DNA of 64,000 nt. Source: DATFVB01 sp963714035 (GTDB lineage Bacteria; Acidobacteriota; Thermoanaerobaculia; UBA5066; DATFVB01). The stretch lies in the NCBI GenBank assembly GCA_963714035.1, contig OY970224.1:3720001-3784000 (forward strand), read 5' to 3'. Position numbers and translations under genes: made by a program. The notes under the pieces were generated by a model, which worked only from the letters and a program-made list of their open reading frames with translations, was not told where the DNA came from and ran no database searches. Positions 1-9,262 of the stretch are shown here, one piece after another; positions within the stretch are counted from its first letter, which is position 1, and the number at the start of each line of letters is the position of its first letter.

Positions 1-1
1 C

Positions 2-3000
2 AACTGGTTCACGATGGGGCGGCGATCGCCGAACATCTACGGAATCACGAAGTATGGCGTCTTCGGCGCGTATCTCGGCTCGAATCCGGGCGCGCCGTCG
101 CCTACCGTTTACCAGATCAGTTTCCGGGAGGGCGGACCCGTGGGCGGCGGCTCGCTCGCGGACTGCTGGCCGGGCCCGAGCGTGATCGCGGTCGCGGACG
201 CCCCCAACGGCGCTGGCCGTATGCCGATGGGCTGGTTTGCCGGATCGGGGTGCGGTGCGCCCCAGCAGCTCGTCTCGCTCAACACCCCGGGCGGTTCGGA
301 GACCTACGCGCAGCAGATCGACGTCAATTCGGGGAATGCGGTTTCGGCGACGGCGCTCGCGTCGGCGCTCACGGCGGGCGGAAAGTACGTCGCCTATTTC
401 GTCAACCCGTCGACGCTGTACGCCGTGGACGTGTCGAATCCCGCATTCAACTACAACGCGACCCCCCTCTCGGCGTTCACCACGGTCCCGGCGTGGGCCG
501 CCGCCAATCGCCTCGTCACCCTCGGCGATGAGACTGCCGACCAGTACCTCGCCGGAGTCTTCTTCGCCAAGGGCGGCGGAACGATCAAGTTCGCGTCGAT
601 TGCCCCCAACGGCGATCTGACGCCGCTGGCGTCGAGCGCGGCTCTTTCTTCCGCCGCGATCCCGGGAGGAGCGACGCAGCAGGTCGCGGCGTATCGCACG
701 GCGACCGGGTATCTCGTGTTCGTCGTCGTCTCCGGCGGAATCGACGTTTTCACGTTCGATGGCACGACGGTCACGCGCCTCGGGACGATCGCCAACGGAG
801 CGAACAAGTACGAGTACCTGACGGTGCCCTATGGCGCGCCGACTCCGGTGGTTCTCGCCGAAAAGGCTTCTCCTTCGGACGTCGACGTCATCGCGGGCGG
901 GTTCCTCACCGGGCAGGCAGGATCGCCGTCGGTCATGGCGACGATCCCGGCCGCGGCGAAAGATTCGCTCGAGGGACTCGGAGCCTACATAGATCCCTCG
1001 GCGCCCGCGAATCTCTATCTGTACCGGGTCGTCATCAATCCCGGCTTCATCATGCAGACGGACACCTTCGACATCTCCTGCATCACCGCGCCGCCCAGCC
1101 CGAACCCGATCGCGGCGTTCGCGCTGACGAACAAGAGCGCGCAGAACCGAACGGACAAGACTTCATACGTCGGCGACTCGTTCTCCTTTGTCGACAACTC
1201 GAAGGCGGGGACCGGCGGCGCCATCACGAACTGGTACGTCTGGTCGAGCTACAGCAGCCCGACCTCCACGAAGGGGAACGCGGACATCCAGGCGGGTTCC
1301 GCTCCGTCGCTCCCGTCGATCGTCCTTCCCTGCTCCAACGGCATCGTCTCCAGCCAGTGCAGCTATAACGCCGCGAGCATCACCGGGGCCTCGATTTCGG
1401 AGACGTTCGGGGAGCAGGTCTCCGCCGGGGCGCTCGATTCCGGCGTCGCCGCGAGCGCCGTGACGCTCAAGGTTCCGGTGACCCGTGTCGCTGCCCAGGG
1501 GTCCAACGGCAGCGTGAAGATCCTCACCGGGGGCGCGATCGACGCGAGCGCGTCCGACGGCAGCCCGACCGCTTTCGTCTGGTCTTTCAAAGACGCCGGC
1601 AGCGGCGCCCTCTCGACCAGCTGCGCTGCGGCGAGCTGTGTCCCTCCGTCGGCAGCCGCGAGCTTCACGGTCGCCGCGCAGTATGCGGGCGGATATTCGG
1701 CGCCCCCCGTCTCGGGCACGGTCGTTTTCACCGACGTCGCGGGGTCGATCGCCGTTCCGGCGACGCTGTATTCCACCCAGACCTCGGCGACGGCGACCTT
1801 CGCGCTCCAGAAGGGGAGCAACGTCACGATCACGGGGGTTTCGTACAAGTACGACGGCGGCGCGCCGACCGCGATCACGCCGGTCCCCGCGCTCTCCGGC
1901 ACCGTCTCGATCAACGTGCCGTCTCTCACGACCGGGCAGACCCACACCGTGACGTTCGCCATCACCTACACGGGCGGATCGCTCGGCACGTCCGTCTCTT
2001 TCCAGGATTCCTTCCTGTACAGCGCCGTGCAGTACGCGCCGAAGGCGTGGGTCAGCAAGCAGACGTCGCTGACGTCGACCGACACGTGCTTCACGAACGT
2101 GTTCGCGGGAGCGGTCACGACGTGCACCGGGCAGGGAGGGACGTTCTATCTCGGCGACCAGGGCGACATCGGCAAGCCCGGCTTCGCGGAAACCTGGGAT
2201 TTCGGGGACGGCACCCCGGTGGACACGAGCCATTCGACTTCCGACTTCGTGTCGCACTCCTTCGCGCCCGGCACGTACACGGTCAAGCTCACCGTGGCGG
2301 GCGTCACCGTCTCACAGCTGTTCACGGTCACCAACGTCGCCGGGCTCACGGCGAGCATCAATGGTCCGTCGAGCATCATCGTGGGGCAGTCGGGCACGTG
2401 GACCGCGACGGCCAACGGGGGCCAGCCAATCTACACATACTCCTGGACCTCGACCGACGGCGGATCCGGCTCCGGCGCGACGTTTACCCACACGTTCTCC
2501 TCGGCCGGCAGCGCGACGATTCATCTCACGGTCCATGACTCGGGGAGCAGCACGGCGACGCCGAGCAGGAGCGTGACGGTGACGACGGGAGGCGGGGGCG
2601 GGGGCGGGTGTCCGCCCAATTGTCCGACTCCCGGCCAGATCGTGATTTCCGGCGTCGGCTCGGTCACCGCAAACTCGCCCGCGACATGGACCGCGACCGT
2701 CAGCGGTGTCGACCCGTCGAGCCTCTTCGTCGACTGGAAGATCAACGCAACGTCCACCACGGCCACCTCGGCGACGACGCTCACCCACACGTTCGCCGCC
2801 GCCGGGACGTACACGCTGACAGCCACCGGCAGCAAGATCGTCGGCGGCTCGATCATTCCGCTGACGGCGGGGACGAAGACCGTCGTCGTTTCCGGCGGGC
2901 CCTCGGGTTGCGGGACGAATTGCCCGCCGATCGCGACGTTCAGCGTGACCGGCGCGCAGTTCAACCAGTTCGTCGGCTCGTATTCCGCGAAGGCCGGAGA

Positions 3001-4738
3001 CGTCGTCGCCTTTTCGGCGGACGACGCCGGGACCGCCACGCAGTTCGCGTGGGACTTCGGCGACACGACGACCAGCACGGGTCGGGCAGTCACCCACGCG
3101 TACTCGCAGACGGGAAGTTTCAACGTCAAGCTCACCGCGACGAATCCCTACGGTCATGCGACGAGCGCTCCGCTGACATTCGCGATCGCCGGCCAGGGAT
3201 TCTCGGCGCTGATCGTTCCGGGCGCCGGACACCTCGCGTCCGCCGACCCGAGCGGCGCCTACGCGACGGAGCTCTCGCTCTTCAACAACAGCGACAGCAC
3301 GATCACCGTGGCGCTCGACTTCGAGACCTCGAACGCCGAGAGCGTCGACCCCACGAAGCTTCCCTATCCGACCTCCGGGCCGGGCTTCATCACGCTCGCG
3401 CCGAACCAGGGGTGGACGGCGAGCGAAGTGACGGACGGCCTGCTCGGCAAGGACGGCCTCGGGACGATCTTCATGAAGTACACGGGGCCCGCGCCCTCCG
3501 CTCTCGCGCGCATCTTCTTCTCGGCCAGCCCCGACGCCGCCACTTACGGGACTTACCTGCCGGTCTATCCGATCAATGCGACGGGCGCTTCGACTCTCGC
3601 GGCGGGAGGGAGCGCGCCGCCGGCGGTCCAGAACATCGTCGGGCTGCAGTTCAACGACGACTACCGCGGCGGGCTCACCGTCATCTCGGCGTCTCCGACC
3701 GGCGGCGTCTACGACGTGAAGCTCTTCAAGGACACCGGGGAGCAGGTCGGGCCGACGTTGTCGGGGACGATCCTCGGATACCAGCAGGTGAAGCTCGACG
3801 CGTCGAGCTTCCAGATCGCGGCCTCCGACCCGGATCACATCTATTACGCGACGGTCGCGCCTTCGGCGGGCTACTCGGCCCCGGCGATCGCGATCGGCAC
3901 CGTGACCGACAACCGCACCCGGGATTCGCTGCTCCTGACCGACGACGCGACGCCTCCCACCGTTTCGCCGGGCGGAAACGCCTCGTTCTTCCTGACCGGC
4001 GTCGGCCGGACCGCGAGCGGCGCGAAGACCGACGCGTACCTCCTGAACACGTCCGTCTATCCGCTGTCGCTCAATTTCGTCTTCCACTACGTCGATGGCG
4101 CCGGAAGGCACACGGCCCAGATCTCCGAGCTCATGAACCTCGGCGGAGGACAGGCCATTCAGATCCCGGACGTCGTGAGCTCCATCTTCCCGACCGTCCA
4201 GGGCGATGCGATCGGCGACATGCGCATCGACTACCAGCCTCCGCCGGACGCCGGCCGGCTCGTGATCGAAGGGCGTAACTACACCGACACGGGCTCGGGC
4301 ACCTACGGTATGCAGCTCCCGCCGTACGTCGCGTCGGACGGTCTCCTTCCCGGCTCTTCGAGCCGGGTCGTTCTGACCGGGCTCCACAACGACTTCACCC
4401 AGGGCTCGACGACCGACTACGACTACATCTCCCGCTTCGGATTCGTGGCGCTCGGCGACGGTCCCGTGAGCGTTCACGCGGCCGCCTACGACCAGACCGA
4501 CGGGTCGAACTTCTGGAGCGGCGACTTCACGCTGAACAGCCAGGGCTACGCGCATTTCCTGTACATCCCGACGACCGGCCAGTACGCCCCCGCCGAATTC
4601 ACCGGGCATGCGGCGTTCAACATGGTGGTCACCGTGACCGACGGCGACGGAACCACCCCCGCCGCGGCGTTCGCGACCGTCCAGGACACCCGCAGCCGCG
4701 ATCTCGTCTTCATTCCGGGGAAGAGGCCTTCCTCCTAG
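2..4738 (+). CDS. Giant PKD-domain surface/secreted protein (5' end missing)
   Basis: The reading frame is open from base 2, so the gene begins upstream; the first ATG at 14 has no ribosome site and is probably internal. About 1578 codons are visible. Ig-like/PKD domains are recognisable by a WDFGDG core near residue 732, two Ser/Thr/Gly-rich modules at about 780-970, and a second WDFGD core near residue 1017. A poly-Gly stretch followed by a CPPNCP motif links two modules. The last 500 residues form a separate beta-rich region of unknown family that resembles repeated adhesin-like folds. PKD modules mediate extracellular carbohydrate or protein contacts, so a cell-surface or secreted adhesive role is inferred. 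Composition is rich in Ser, Thr, Gly and Ala with few Lys, as is usual for exported proteins. No anchor or sorting tag is obvious at the C-terminus. The precise function is unknown. Confidence 0.85.
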   Translation, partial: NWFTMGRRSPNIYGITKYGVFGAYLGSNPGAPSPTVYQISFREGGPVGGGSLADCWPGPSVIAVADAPNGAGRMPMGWFAGSGCGAPQQLVSLNTPGGSETYAQQIDVNSGNAVSATALASALTAGGKYVAYFVNPSTLYAVDVSNPAFNYNATPLSAFTTVPAWAAANRLVTLGDETADQYLAGVFFAKGGGTIKFASIAPNGDLTPLASSAALSSAAIPGGATQQVAAYRTATGYLVFVVVSGGIDVFTFDGTTVTRLGTIANGANKYEYLTVPYGAPTPVVLAEKASPSDVDVIAGGFLTGQAGSPSVMATIPAAAKDSLEGLGAYIDPSAPANLYLYRVVINPGFIMQTDTFDISCITAPPSPNPIAAFALTNKSAQNRTDKTSYVGDSFSFVDNSKAGTGGAITNWYVWSSYSSPTSTKGNADIQAGSAPSLPSIVLPCSNGIVSSQCSYNAASITGASISETFGEQVSAGALDSGVAASAVTLKVPVTRVAAQGSNGSVKILTGGAIDASASDGSPTAFVWSFKDAGSGALSTSCAAASCVPPSAAASFTVAAQYAGGYSAPPVSGTVVFTDVAGSIAVPATLYSTQTSATATFALQKGSNVTITGVSYKYDGGAPTAITPVPALSGTVSINVPSLTTGQTHTVTFAITYTGGSLGTSVSFQDSFLYSAVQYAPKAWVSKQTSLTSTDTCFTNVFAGAVTTCTGQGGTFYLGDQGDIGKPGFAETWDFGDGTPVDTSHSTSDFVSHSFAPGTYTVKLTVAGVTVSQLFTVTNVAGLTASINGPSSIIVGQSGTWTATANGGQPIYTYSWTSTDGGSGSGATFTHTFSSAGSATIHLTVHDSGSSTATPSRSVTVTTGGGGGGGCPPNCPTPGQIVISGVGSVTANSPATWTATVSGVDPSSLFVDWKINATSTTATSATTLTHTFAAAGTYTLTATGSKIVGGSIIPLTAGTKTVVVSGGPSGCGTNCPPIATFSVTGAQFNQFVGSYSAKAGDVVAFSADDAGTATQFAWDFGDTTTSTGRAVTHAYSQTGSFNVKLTATNPYGHATSAPLTFAIAGQGFSALIVPGAGHLASADPSGAYATELSLFNNSDSTITVALDFETSNAESVDPTKLPYPTSGPGFITLAPNQGWTASEVTDGLLGKDGLGTIFMKYTGPAPSALARIFFSASPDAATYGTYLPVYPINATGASTLAAGGSAPPAVQNIVGLQFNDDYRGGLTVISASPTGGVYDVKLFKDTGEQVGPTLSGTILGYQQVKLDASSFQIAASDPDHIYYATVAPSAGYSAPAIAIGTVTDNRTRDSLLLTDDATPPTVSPGGNASFFLTGVGRTASGAKTDAYLLNTSVYPLSLNFVFHYVDGAGRHTAQISELMNLGGGQAIQIPDVVSSIFPTVQGDAIGDMRIDYQPPPDAGRLVIEGRNYTDTGSGTYGMQLPPYVASDGLLPGSSSRVVLTGLHNDFTQGSTTDYDYISRFGFVALGDGPVSVHAAAYDQTDGSNFWSGDFTLNSQGYAHFLYIPTTGQYAPAEFTGHAAFNMVVTVTDGDGTTPAAAFATVQDTRSRDLVFIPGKRPSS

Positions 4739-4760
4739 GATCCGAGGCTTCGTCGTTACT

Positions 4761-4797
4761 GAAGGGCCCGGGAGAAGCTCCCGGGCCCTTCTCATTT
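4761..4797 (+). terminator. Rho-independent terminator after the PKD gene
   Basis: A perfect 14-bp GC-rich stem (4761-4774 with 4778-4791) closes a 3-nt AAG loop and is followed by TCATTT. It lies 22 bases after the stop codon. It separates the PKD gene from the glycan cluster that starts at 4883. Confidence 0.85.
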
Positions 4798-4882
4798 CCG
4801 CCGGGGCGGAATCGGCGATAGAGGCCCGGTTCTCCGTAAGAAGAGCCTGGTCCGCCTGTTAGAATCATTCAAAGGAGGGGAC

Positions 4883-5953
4883 TTGTCCGCGACGAAACCG
4901 GTGGAAACAGCCCTGACGCTCTCCCCGTACGTGCATCGGGAGGTGGGATCGCTCTACAACCCCGTCACGGGCGAGCGCCTCGCCGGCCTCTCCACGGGCG
5001 AGGTCGAGGGTCTGGAGCGGGGCAGCCGGGAGGGGATCGCGCCGGAGCTGCGGGAACGGCTCGAGGCCGCCCGATTCCTGATCGAGGACGTCTTCGCCGA
5101 GTCCCGCCGGTTCTCCCTGTTCTGCGTCTCGCTCGAGACGTCTTCGGTGTGCAATCACCGGTGCGGCTTCTGTCCCGTTTCGGTCGATCCCCGCGAGGCC
5201 GAGGTCATGCCGCCCGCCCTCTTCGAGAGGATCGTGGGGGAGATCGCCGATCTCGCCACGCCGCGGACGGTCGTCTATCTCAGCAACTACAACGAGCCGA
5301 CGGTCGATCCGTACTTCGAGGACCGCTGCCGGACGCTTTTCGCGCGCGGGCTTCCCGTCTCGCTCCTCACGAACGCCTCGGGGCTCAAACCGGACGTCGC
5401 GCGACGGGTCGCGGCCGCGGGTCGGTTCCGCTATCTCGGTATCAACCTGCCGACCCTCGATCCCGAACGGTACCGCGAGCTCCATGGAACCCGCGATCTC
5501 GCGCGCGTCGTCGACAACGTCGCGGCGCTCGACGGGCTCGACATCGCCGAGGAGAGGGCGATCGTCGCGCTCGGCTACGAAGACGAGGCTCACCGGCGCG
5601 ACGTCGAAGGGCTGCGGGAGCGGTTCCCGAAGTGGAACGTTCGCGCATTTCCGATCCGGAGCCGCGCCGGCCAGATCGGGACGATCCTGCCGCCGCCGAA
5701 GAAACGGCTCCGCGGATGCGAGCTGATCGGCTCCCGGCCCTTCGAGCACCTCCATGTGAACGCGAGCGGCAGCGCGGTGCTCTGCTGTCAGGACTATTAC
5801 GAGAAGTGGACCGTCGGCGATCTGACCCGGCAGAGCGTCGCGGAAGTGCTGGGCGGCGAACGGATCGCGCAGATGCGCCGCTGGGCCTACGGCGTCGAGC
5901 CCGCGCCCGACGATTTCCTCTGCCGCCGCTGCGAGTTCGCGCTCGGCGAATGA
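4883..5953 (+). CDS. Radical SAM protein with SPASM-like C-terminus
   Basis: 356 residues. The TTG start at 4883 is chosen because a strong AGGAGG lies at 4873-4878, 4 nt upstream. The radical SAM cluster motif CxxxCxxC is C90, C94, C97 (CNHRCGFC), which would bind a 4Fe-4S cluster and SAM. The C-terminus has a Cys pair at 301-302 and CRRC at 347-350, typical of SPASM/twitch auxiliary-cluster regions. Such proteins modify peptides or sugars by radical chemistry. The substrate here is unknown. It is the first gene of the glycan cluster and overlaps the ABC ATPase by 4 nt (ATGA), so a role in making or modifying the exported glycan is inferred. No short precursor-peptide gene is visible beside it, which argues against a RiPP role. 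Confidence 0.85.
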   Translation: MSATKPVETALTLSPYVHREVGSLYNPVTGERLAGLSTGEVEGLERGSREGIAPELRERLEAARFLIEDVFAESRRFSLFCVSLETSSVCNHRCGFCPVSVDPREAEVMPPALFERIVGEIADLATPRTVVYLSNYNEPTVDPYFEDRCRTLFARGLPVSLLTNASGLKPDVARRVAAAGRFRYLGINLPTLDPERYRELHGTRDLARVVDNVAALDGLDIAEERAIVALGYEDEAHRRDVEGLRERFPKWNVRAFPIRSRAGQIGTILPPPKKRLRGCELIGSRPFEHLHVNASGSAVLCCQDYYEKWTVGDLTRQSVAEVLGGERIAQMRRWAYGVEPAPDDFLCRRCEFALGE

Positions 5954-7209
5954 GCGATTCCGCGGCCGGCGCCTCTGCTTCGGTCGTCGCCGAGAACGTC
6001 GGGAAGACCTATCGTCTCTACAAGCGCCCCGCCGACCGGCTCTTCGAGCTCGTCACGGGCTCTCCCCGCCACGTGGATTTCCGGGCGCTCGAGAACGTCT
6101 CGTTCGAGCTGCCGCGCGGCGCGAGCCTCGGCCTGATCGGCGAGAACGGCGCCGGGAAATCGACGCTCCTGAAGCTGGTGGCGGGGACGACCGCTCCCTC
6201 CGAGGGGCGCGTCGCCACGCGCGGCGCGGTCGCGTCGATCCTCGAGCTGGGGATGGGCTTCCACCCGGAATTCTCGGGCCTGGACAACGCGCGCATCAAC
6301 GCCGCCCTGCTCGGCCTCTCGGCCGGCGAGATCCGGCGGCGGCTGCCCGCGATCCGCGACTTCTCCGAGCTCGGCGATTTCTTCGACCGGCCGGTCAAGA
6401 CGTATTCGTCGGGGATGCTCCTCCGCCTCGCATTCTCCGTCGCGACGCACGTTGACGCGGAGGTCCTGATCATCGACGAGGCGCTCGCCGTGGGCGACGG
6501 ATATTTCCAGAAGAAATCCGTCGACCGGATCATCGCGTTCCAGCAGGCGGGAGGGACGCTCCTCTTCTGCTCGCACGCGCTGTATTACGTGGCCACCCTC
6601 TGCGACCGGGCGCTCTGGCTCGACCACGGACGGATCCGCGAGCAGGGAAAGGTCCTGCCGGTCGTGAGGCAGTACGAGGCCTGCCTCCAGGCGAAGGAAG
6701 AGCGGCGGCGGGAGGCGGAGCCCGCGCCCGCGCCGCGGGCCGCCGGAATGTCCGCGAGGATCACGGACGTCGTCGTCCACGACGGCTCCGGTTTTCCCGC
6801 GGCCGAATTCCGCTCGCAGAGCACCGTCGCCTTCGACGTGGCCTTCGAGAGCGCCGATCCGGCCGCCGGGCTGACGGTCCGCATCGGCATTGATCGGGAG
6901 GACGGCGTGCAGGTCTTCGCCGCCGATACGCGCGAGGCCGCTCCCGCCCTGACGGGAAGCCGCCGGTATCGGGTGCGCCTCACGCTTCCCGACTTTCCGA
7001 TCTCTCACGGGGACTTCACGGTCTTTGTGTATCTCGCCGACGAGCACGGACTCCATCTCCACGACGCGCGGATCCTTTCGCCCGGCTTCTCCGTGGTCTC
7101 CGCGTCCTACGCCGTCGGGCTCGTCGCGCCCGCGCGGGTCTGGTCGTTTCCCCGGGACCCGGCCGAGCCGGATCGGAGCTCGCCGAGCTCGGCTTCGCTG
7201 TCGGCTTGA
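5950..7209 (+). CDS. Wzt-type ABC transporter ATPase for glycan export
   Basis: 419 residues. Walker A GENGAGKST is at 64-72, the ABC signature SSGML at 153-157 and Walker B VLIIDEA at 172-178. The order and spacing match the polysaccharide/teichoic-acid export ATPases (Wzt, TagH, RfbE). Residues from about 250 to the end form an extra beta-rich domain like the carbohydrate-binding C-terminal domain of Wzt, which recognises modified glycan ends before export. The start overlaps the radical SAM stop (ATGA) and the next gene begins with a TTGA overlap, so the genes are translationally coupled. The cognate membrane permease (Wzm) is not in this window. The ATPase must use a partner encoded elsewhere or upstream. 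Confidence 0.92.
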   Translation: MSDSAAGASASVVAENVGKTYRLYKRPADRLFELVTGSPRHVDFRALENVSFELPRGASLGLIGENGAGKSTLLKLVAGTTAPSEGRVATRGAVASILELGMGFHPEFSGLDNARINAALLGLSAGEIRRRLPAIRDFSELGDFFDRPVKTYSSGMLLRLAFSVATHVDAEVLIIDEALAVGDGYFQKKSVDRIIAFQQAGGTLLFCSHALYYVATLCDRALWLDHGRIREQGKVLPVVRQYEACLQAKEERRREAEPAPAPRAAGMSARITDVVVHDGSGFPAAEFRSQSTVAFDVAFESADPAAGLTVRIGIDREDGVQVFAADTREAAPALTGSRRYRVRLTLPDFPISHGDFTVFVYLADEHGLHLHDARILSPGFSVVSASYAVGLVAPARVWSFPRDPAEPDRSSPSSASLSA

Positions 7210-8246
7210 TCCGGCTCTCCTTCCCGCGTCCCGCGGAGGATTACCTCGGCCGGCTTTCGAGGCTGCGATGGCGCCGGGCCCTGGCGCCCGTCGAGAACGC
7301 GGTGGAGGGGGTCCTCGAGGTGCGGGACGAACGTTCCCTTCCGGCTCCCGGCGCGGCGAACGCGCTGGCGGCGTGCGCGGAGATGCCCTCCGGCTCGATC
7401 TATCCGCTCGACTCGGAGGGCAGCGGAGAGCTGCGCTGGGAGCCGCCGGCGGTCTCGACCCTGCGCGAGCTGGAAGCGGTCCCCGCGGCATCACCGGGCA
7501 TCGCGCCGCTCGCGGGCGCGCCCGAGAGATATCCCGCGCGGTTCCTCGTCGGCGGCTCGCCGGGCCCTCCCTTCGTCGCCCGCGGGTTCCGCGTCGTTCG
7601 ACTCCCGGAGACCTTCGGGGCGCGGGAGGAGATCCTGGCGCGCATTCCGGCGGGGGCGCGGCGCCTGATCGACGTCGGCTGCGGAGCGGGCGAAACGGCG
7701 GCGGCCGCGCGCCGGCGGCATCCCGGGCTCCGGGTGGAAGGAATCGAGCGGGACCCGCGTCTGGCCGCCCTGGCGCGGGCCGCTCTCGACGTCGTGCACG
7801 AGGGGGACGCCCTCGAAATGCTGCGCGCTCTCGGCGCGCGCCGCGAGCGGTTCGACGTCCTCGTGTTCGCGGACTCGATCGAGCATTTTCGCGATCCCTT
7901 CGAAACGCTCGAGGCGGCGCGGGAGATCGCCGCTCCCGGCGCCACGCTCGTCGTCTCGGTGCCGAACGCCGGCGCCGCCGCGATCGTCTCCGACCTGCTG
8001 CGGGGGCGGTTCGATCCGGTGGGGGCCGGTCCGGAGGACGCCGGACATCTTCGCTGGTTGACCCGGCGCTCCCTCGAAGAGCTGCTCGAGGAGACGGGCT
8101 TCGAGGACTTCCGCGCCGACCCGTTGCCGCATCCCGGGGAAAACGGGTTGGCGGAGGAGCTCGCCCGCGCCGGCGTCCGCGCGGACGCCGCCTCGCTCGG
8201 GGCCATCCAGTGGATCGCGACGGCGCGGTACCGGGGCGGGCCTTGA
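7206..8246 (+). CDS. SAM-dependent class I methyltransferase
   Basis: 346 residues, TTG start overlapping the ATPase stop (TTGA). The SAM-binding motif I is LIDVGCGAG at about 154-162. The motif II/post-I region GIERDPR and a motif containing ADSIEHFRDP follow, typical of the Methyltransf_11/23 group. The first 130 residues do not match a family I recognise and may be a substrate-binding cap. In Wzt systems a methyltransferase can cap the glycan end that the Wzt C-terminal domain recognises. That role fits the position but is inference. It could equally methylate an internal sugar. Confidence 0.8.
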   Translation: MIRLSFPRPAEDYLGRLSRLRWRRALAPVENAVEGVLEVRDERSLPAPGAANALAACAEMPSGSIYPLDSEGSGELRWEPPAVSTLRELEAVPAASPGIAPLAGAPERYPARFLVGGSPGPPFVARGFRVVRLPETFGAREEILARIPAGARRLIDVGCGAGETAAAARRRHPGLRVEGIERDPRLAALARAALDVVHEGDALEMLRALGARRERFDVLVFADSIEHFRDPFETLEAAREIAAPGATLVVSVPNAGAAAIVSDLLRGRFDPVGAGPEDAGHLRWLTRRSLEELLEETGFEDFRADPLPHPGENGLAEELARAGVRADAASLGAIQWIATARYRGGP

Positions 8247-9262
8247 AGATCGCGTATCTCCTCGCTTCGAGCGCCCTTTCCGGGGGAACGAAGGTCGTTC
8301 TCCAGCAGGCCGAGGAGCTGGCGGCCCGCGGACACGGGGTGACGGTCGTCTGTCCGGAGCCTCCGCCGTCCTGGTTTCCCCGCGGCCGCTCGGCGTACGA
8401 AGAGTCGCCGTTTCCAGCCTCGCGGGCGCTCGCGGAGAGCGACGTCGCCGTCGCGACCTTCTGGACGACGGTCGAGCCGGCGATCGCCGGCGGCCGCGGA
8501 GCGATTTTCCATCTCTGCCAGGGATACGAGGCGGATTTCGCGGGATACGCCGCCGTCGCCGATCGGATCGTGGGCGCTTACCGGCTGCCGACGCGGAAGC
8601 TCGCCCTGACTCCCCGGCTCCGCCAGGTCCTGTTGGACAACGGGCACGGAGATGCCGAGGTGATCGGGCAGGCGTTCGACGCCGCGGCGTTCGAAGCGCC
8701 TCCGAGGCTCGCGCGCGCGCCTGTTTCGGTCCTGCTTCCCGGAATCGACGTGGGAGAAGTGAAGGGCGTGCGGGACGGCCTCGCGGCGCTGGCCGATCTG
8801 CGCCGCCGGGGCGAATCCTTTCGCGTCCTTCGCGTCTCGCCCGAGCCGGTTTCGGGATGGGAGCGGGAGCTCGGCGTGACCGACGAATACCATCGTTCGG
8901 TGGCCGTCGATCGGATGCCGTTCCTCTACCGGCGGGCGGACGTCTTCCTCGGTCCATCGCATCCCGAAGACGGCTTCGACCTTCCGCCGCTCGAGGCCCT
9001 CGCCTCGTCGCTGCCGGCCGCGCTCTCCGACACGCCGGCGCATCGATTTTCGGCGGGAGAGGCCGCGCTGTTCTTTCCGCCGGGCGACGTCGCCGCGATC
9101 GCCGATGCCGTCGGGACGCTGCTGCACGACGGCGGCGAACGCGAGCGCCTGGCGCGTCTCGGCCCCGCTCGGGCCGCCGCGTTTCGAACGAGCGACGTCG
9201 CCGACCGGCTCGAGGCCATTTTCCTGGCGGCGCTCGCCGGCCAACGCACGGCGAGCCCGTGA
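8243..9262 (+). CDS. GT4-like (GT-B) glycosyltransferase
   Basis: 339 residues, TTG start overlapping the methyltransferase stop by 4 nt. The N-terminal SSALSGGTKVV segment matches the Gly-rich donor-domain loop of GT4 enzymes. The C-terminal half has the retaining GT-B signature HPEDGFDLPPLEALASSLP near residue 235-260, equivalent to the EGFGLPPLEA motif that binds the nucleotide-sugar. A GT-B enzyme transfers a sugar from an activated donor to a growing glycan at the cytoplasmic membrane face. Donor and acceptor cannot be told from sequence. It is shorter than usual for GT4 (about 370-400), with a compact N-terminal domain. Confidence 0.85.
   Translation: MKIAYLLASSALSGGTKVVLQQAEELAARGHGVTVVCPEPPPSWFPRGRSAYEESPFPASRALAESDVAVATFWTTVEPAIAGGRGAIFHLCQGYEADFAGYAAVADRIVGAYRLPTRKLALTPRLRQVLLDNGHGDAEVIGQAFDAAAFEAPPRLARAPVSVLLPGIDVGEVKGVRDGLAALADLRRRGESFRVLRVSPEPVSGWERELGVTDEYHRSVAVDRMPFLYRRADVFLGPSHPEDGFDLPPLEALASSLPAALSDTPAHRFSAGEAALFFPPGDVAAIADAVGTLLHDGGERERLARLGPARAAAFRTSDVADRLEAIFLAALAGQRTASP

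Noticed and set aside
2312..4795. 827-codon minus-strand ORF
   Set aside because: It is antisense to the PKD protein, Arg/Gly-rich, and has no recognisable motif.
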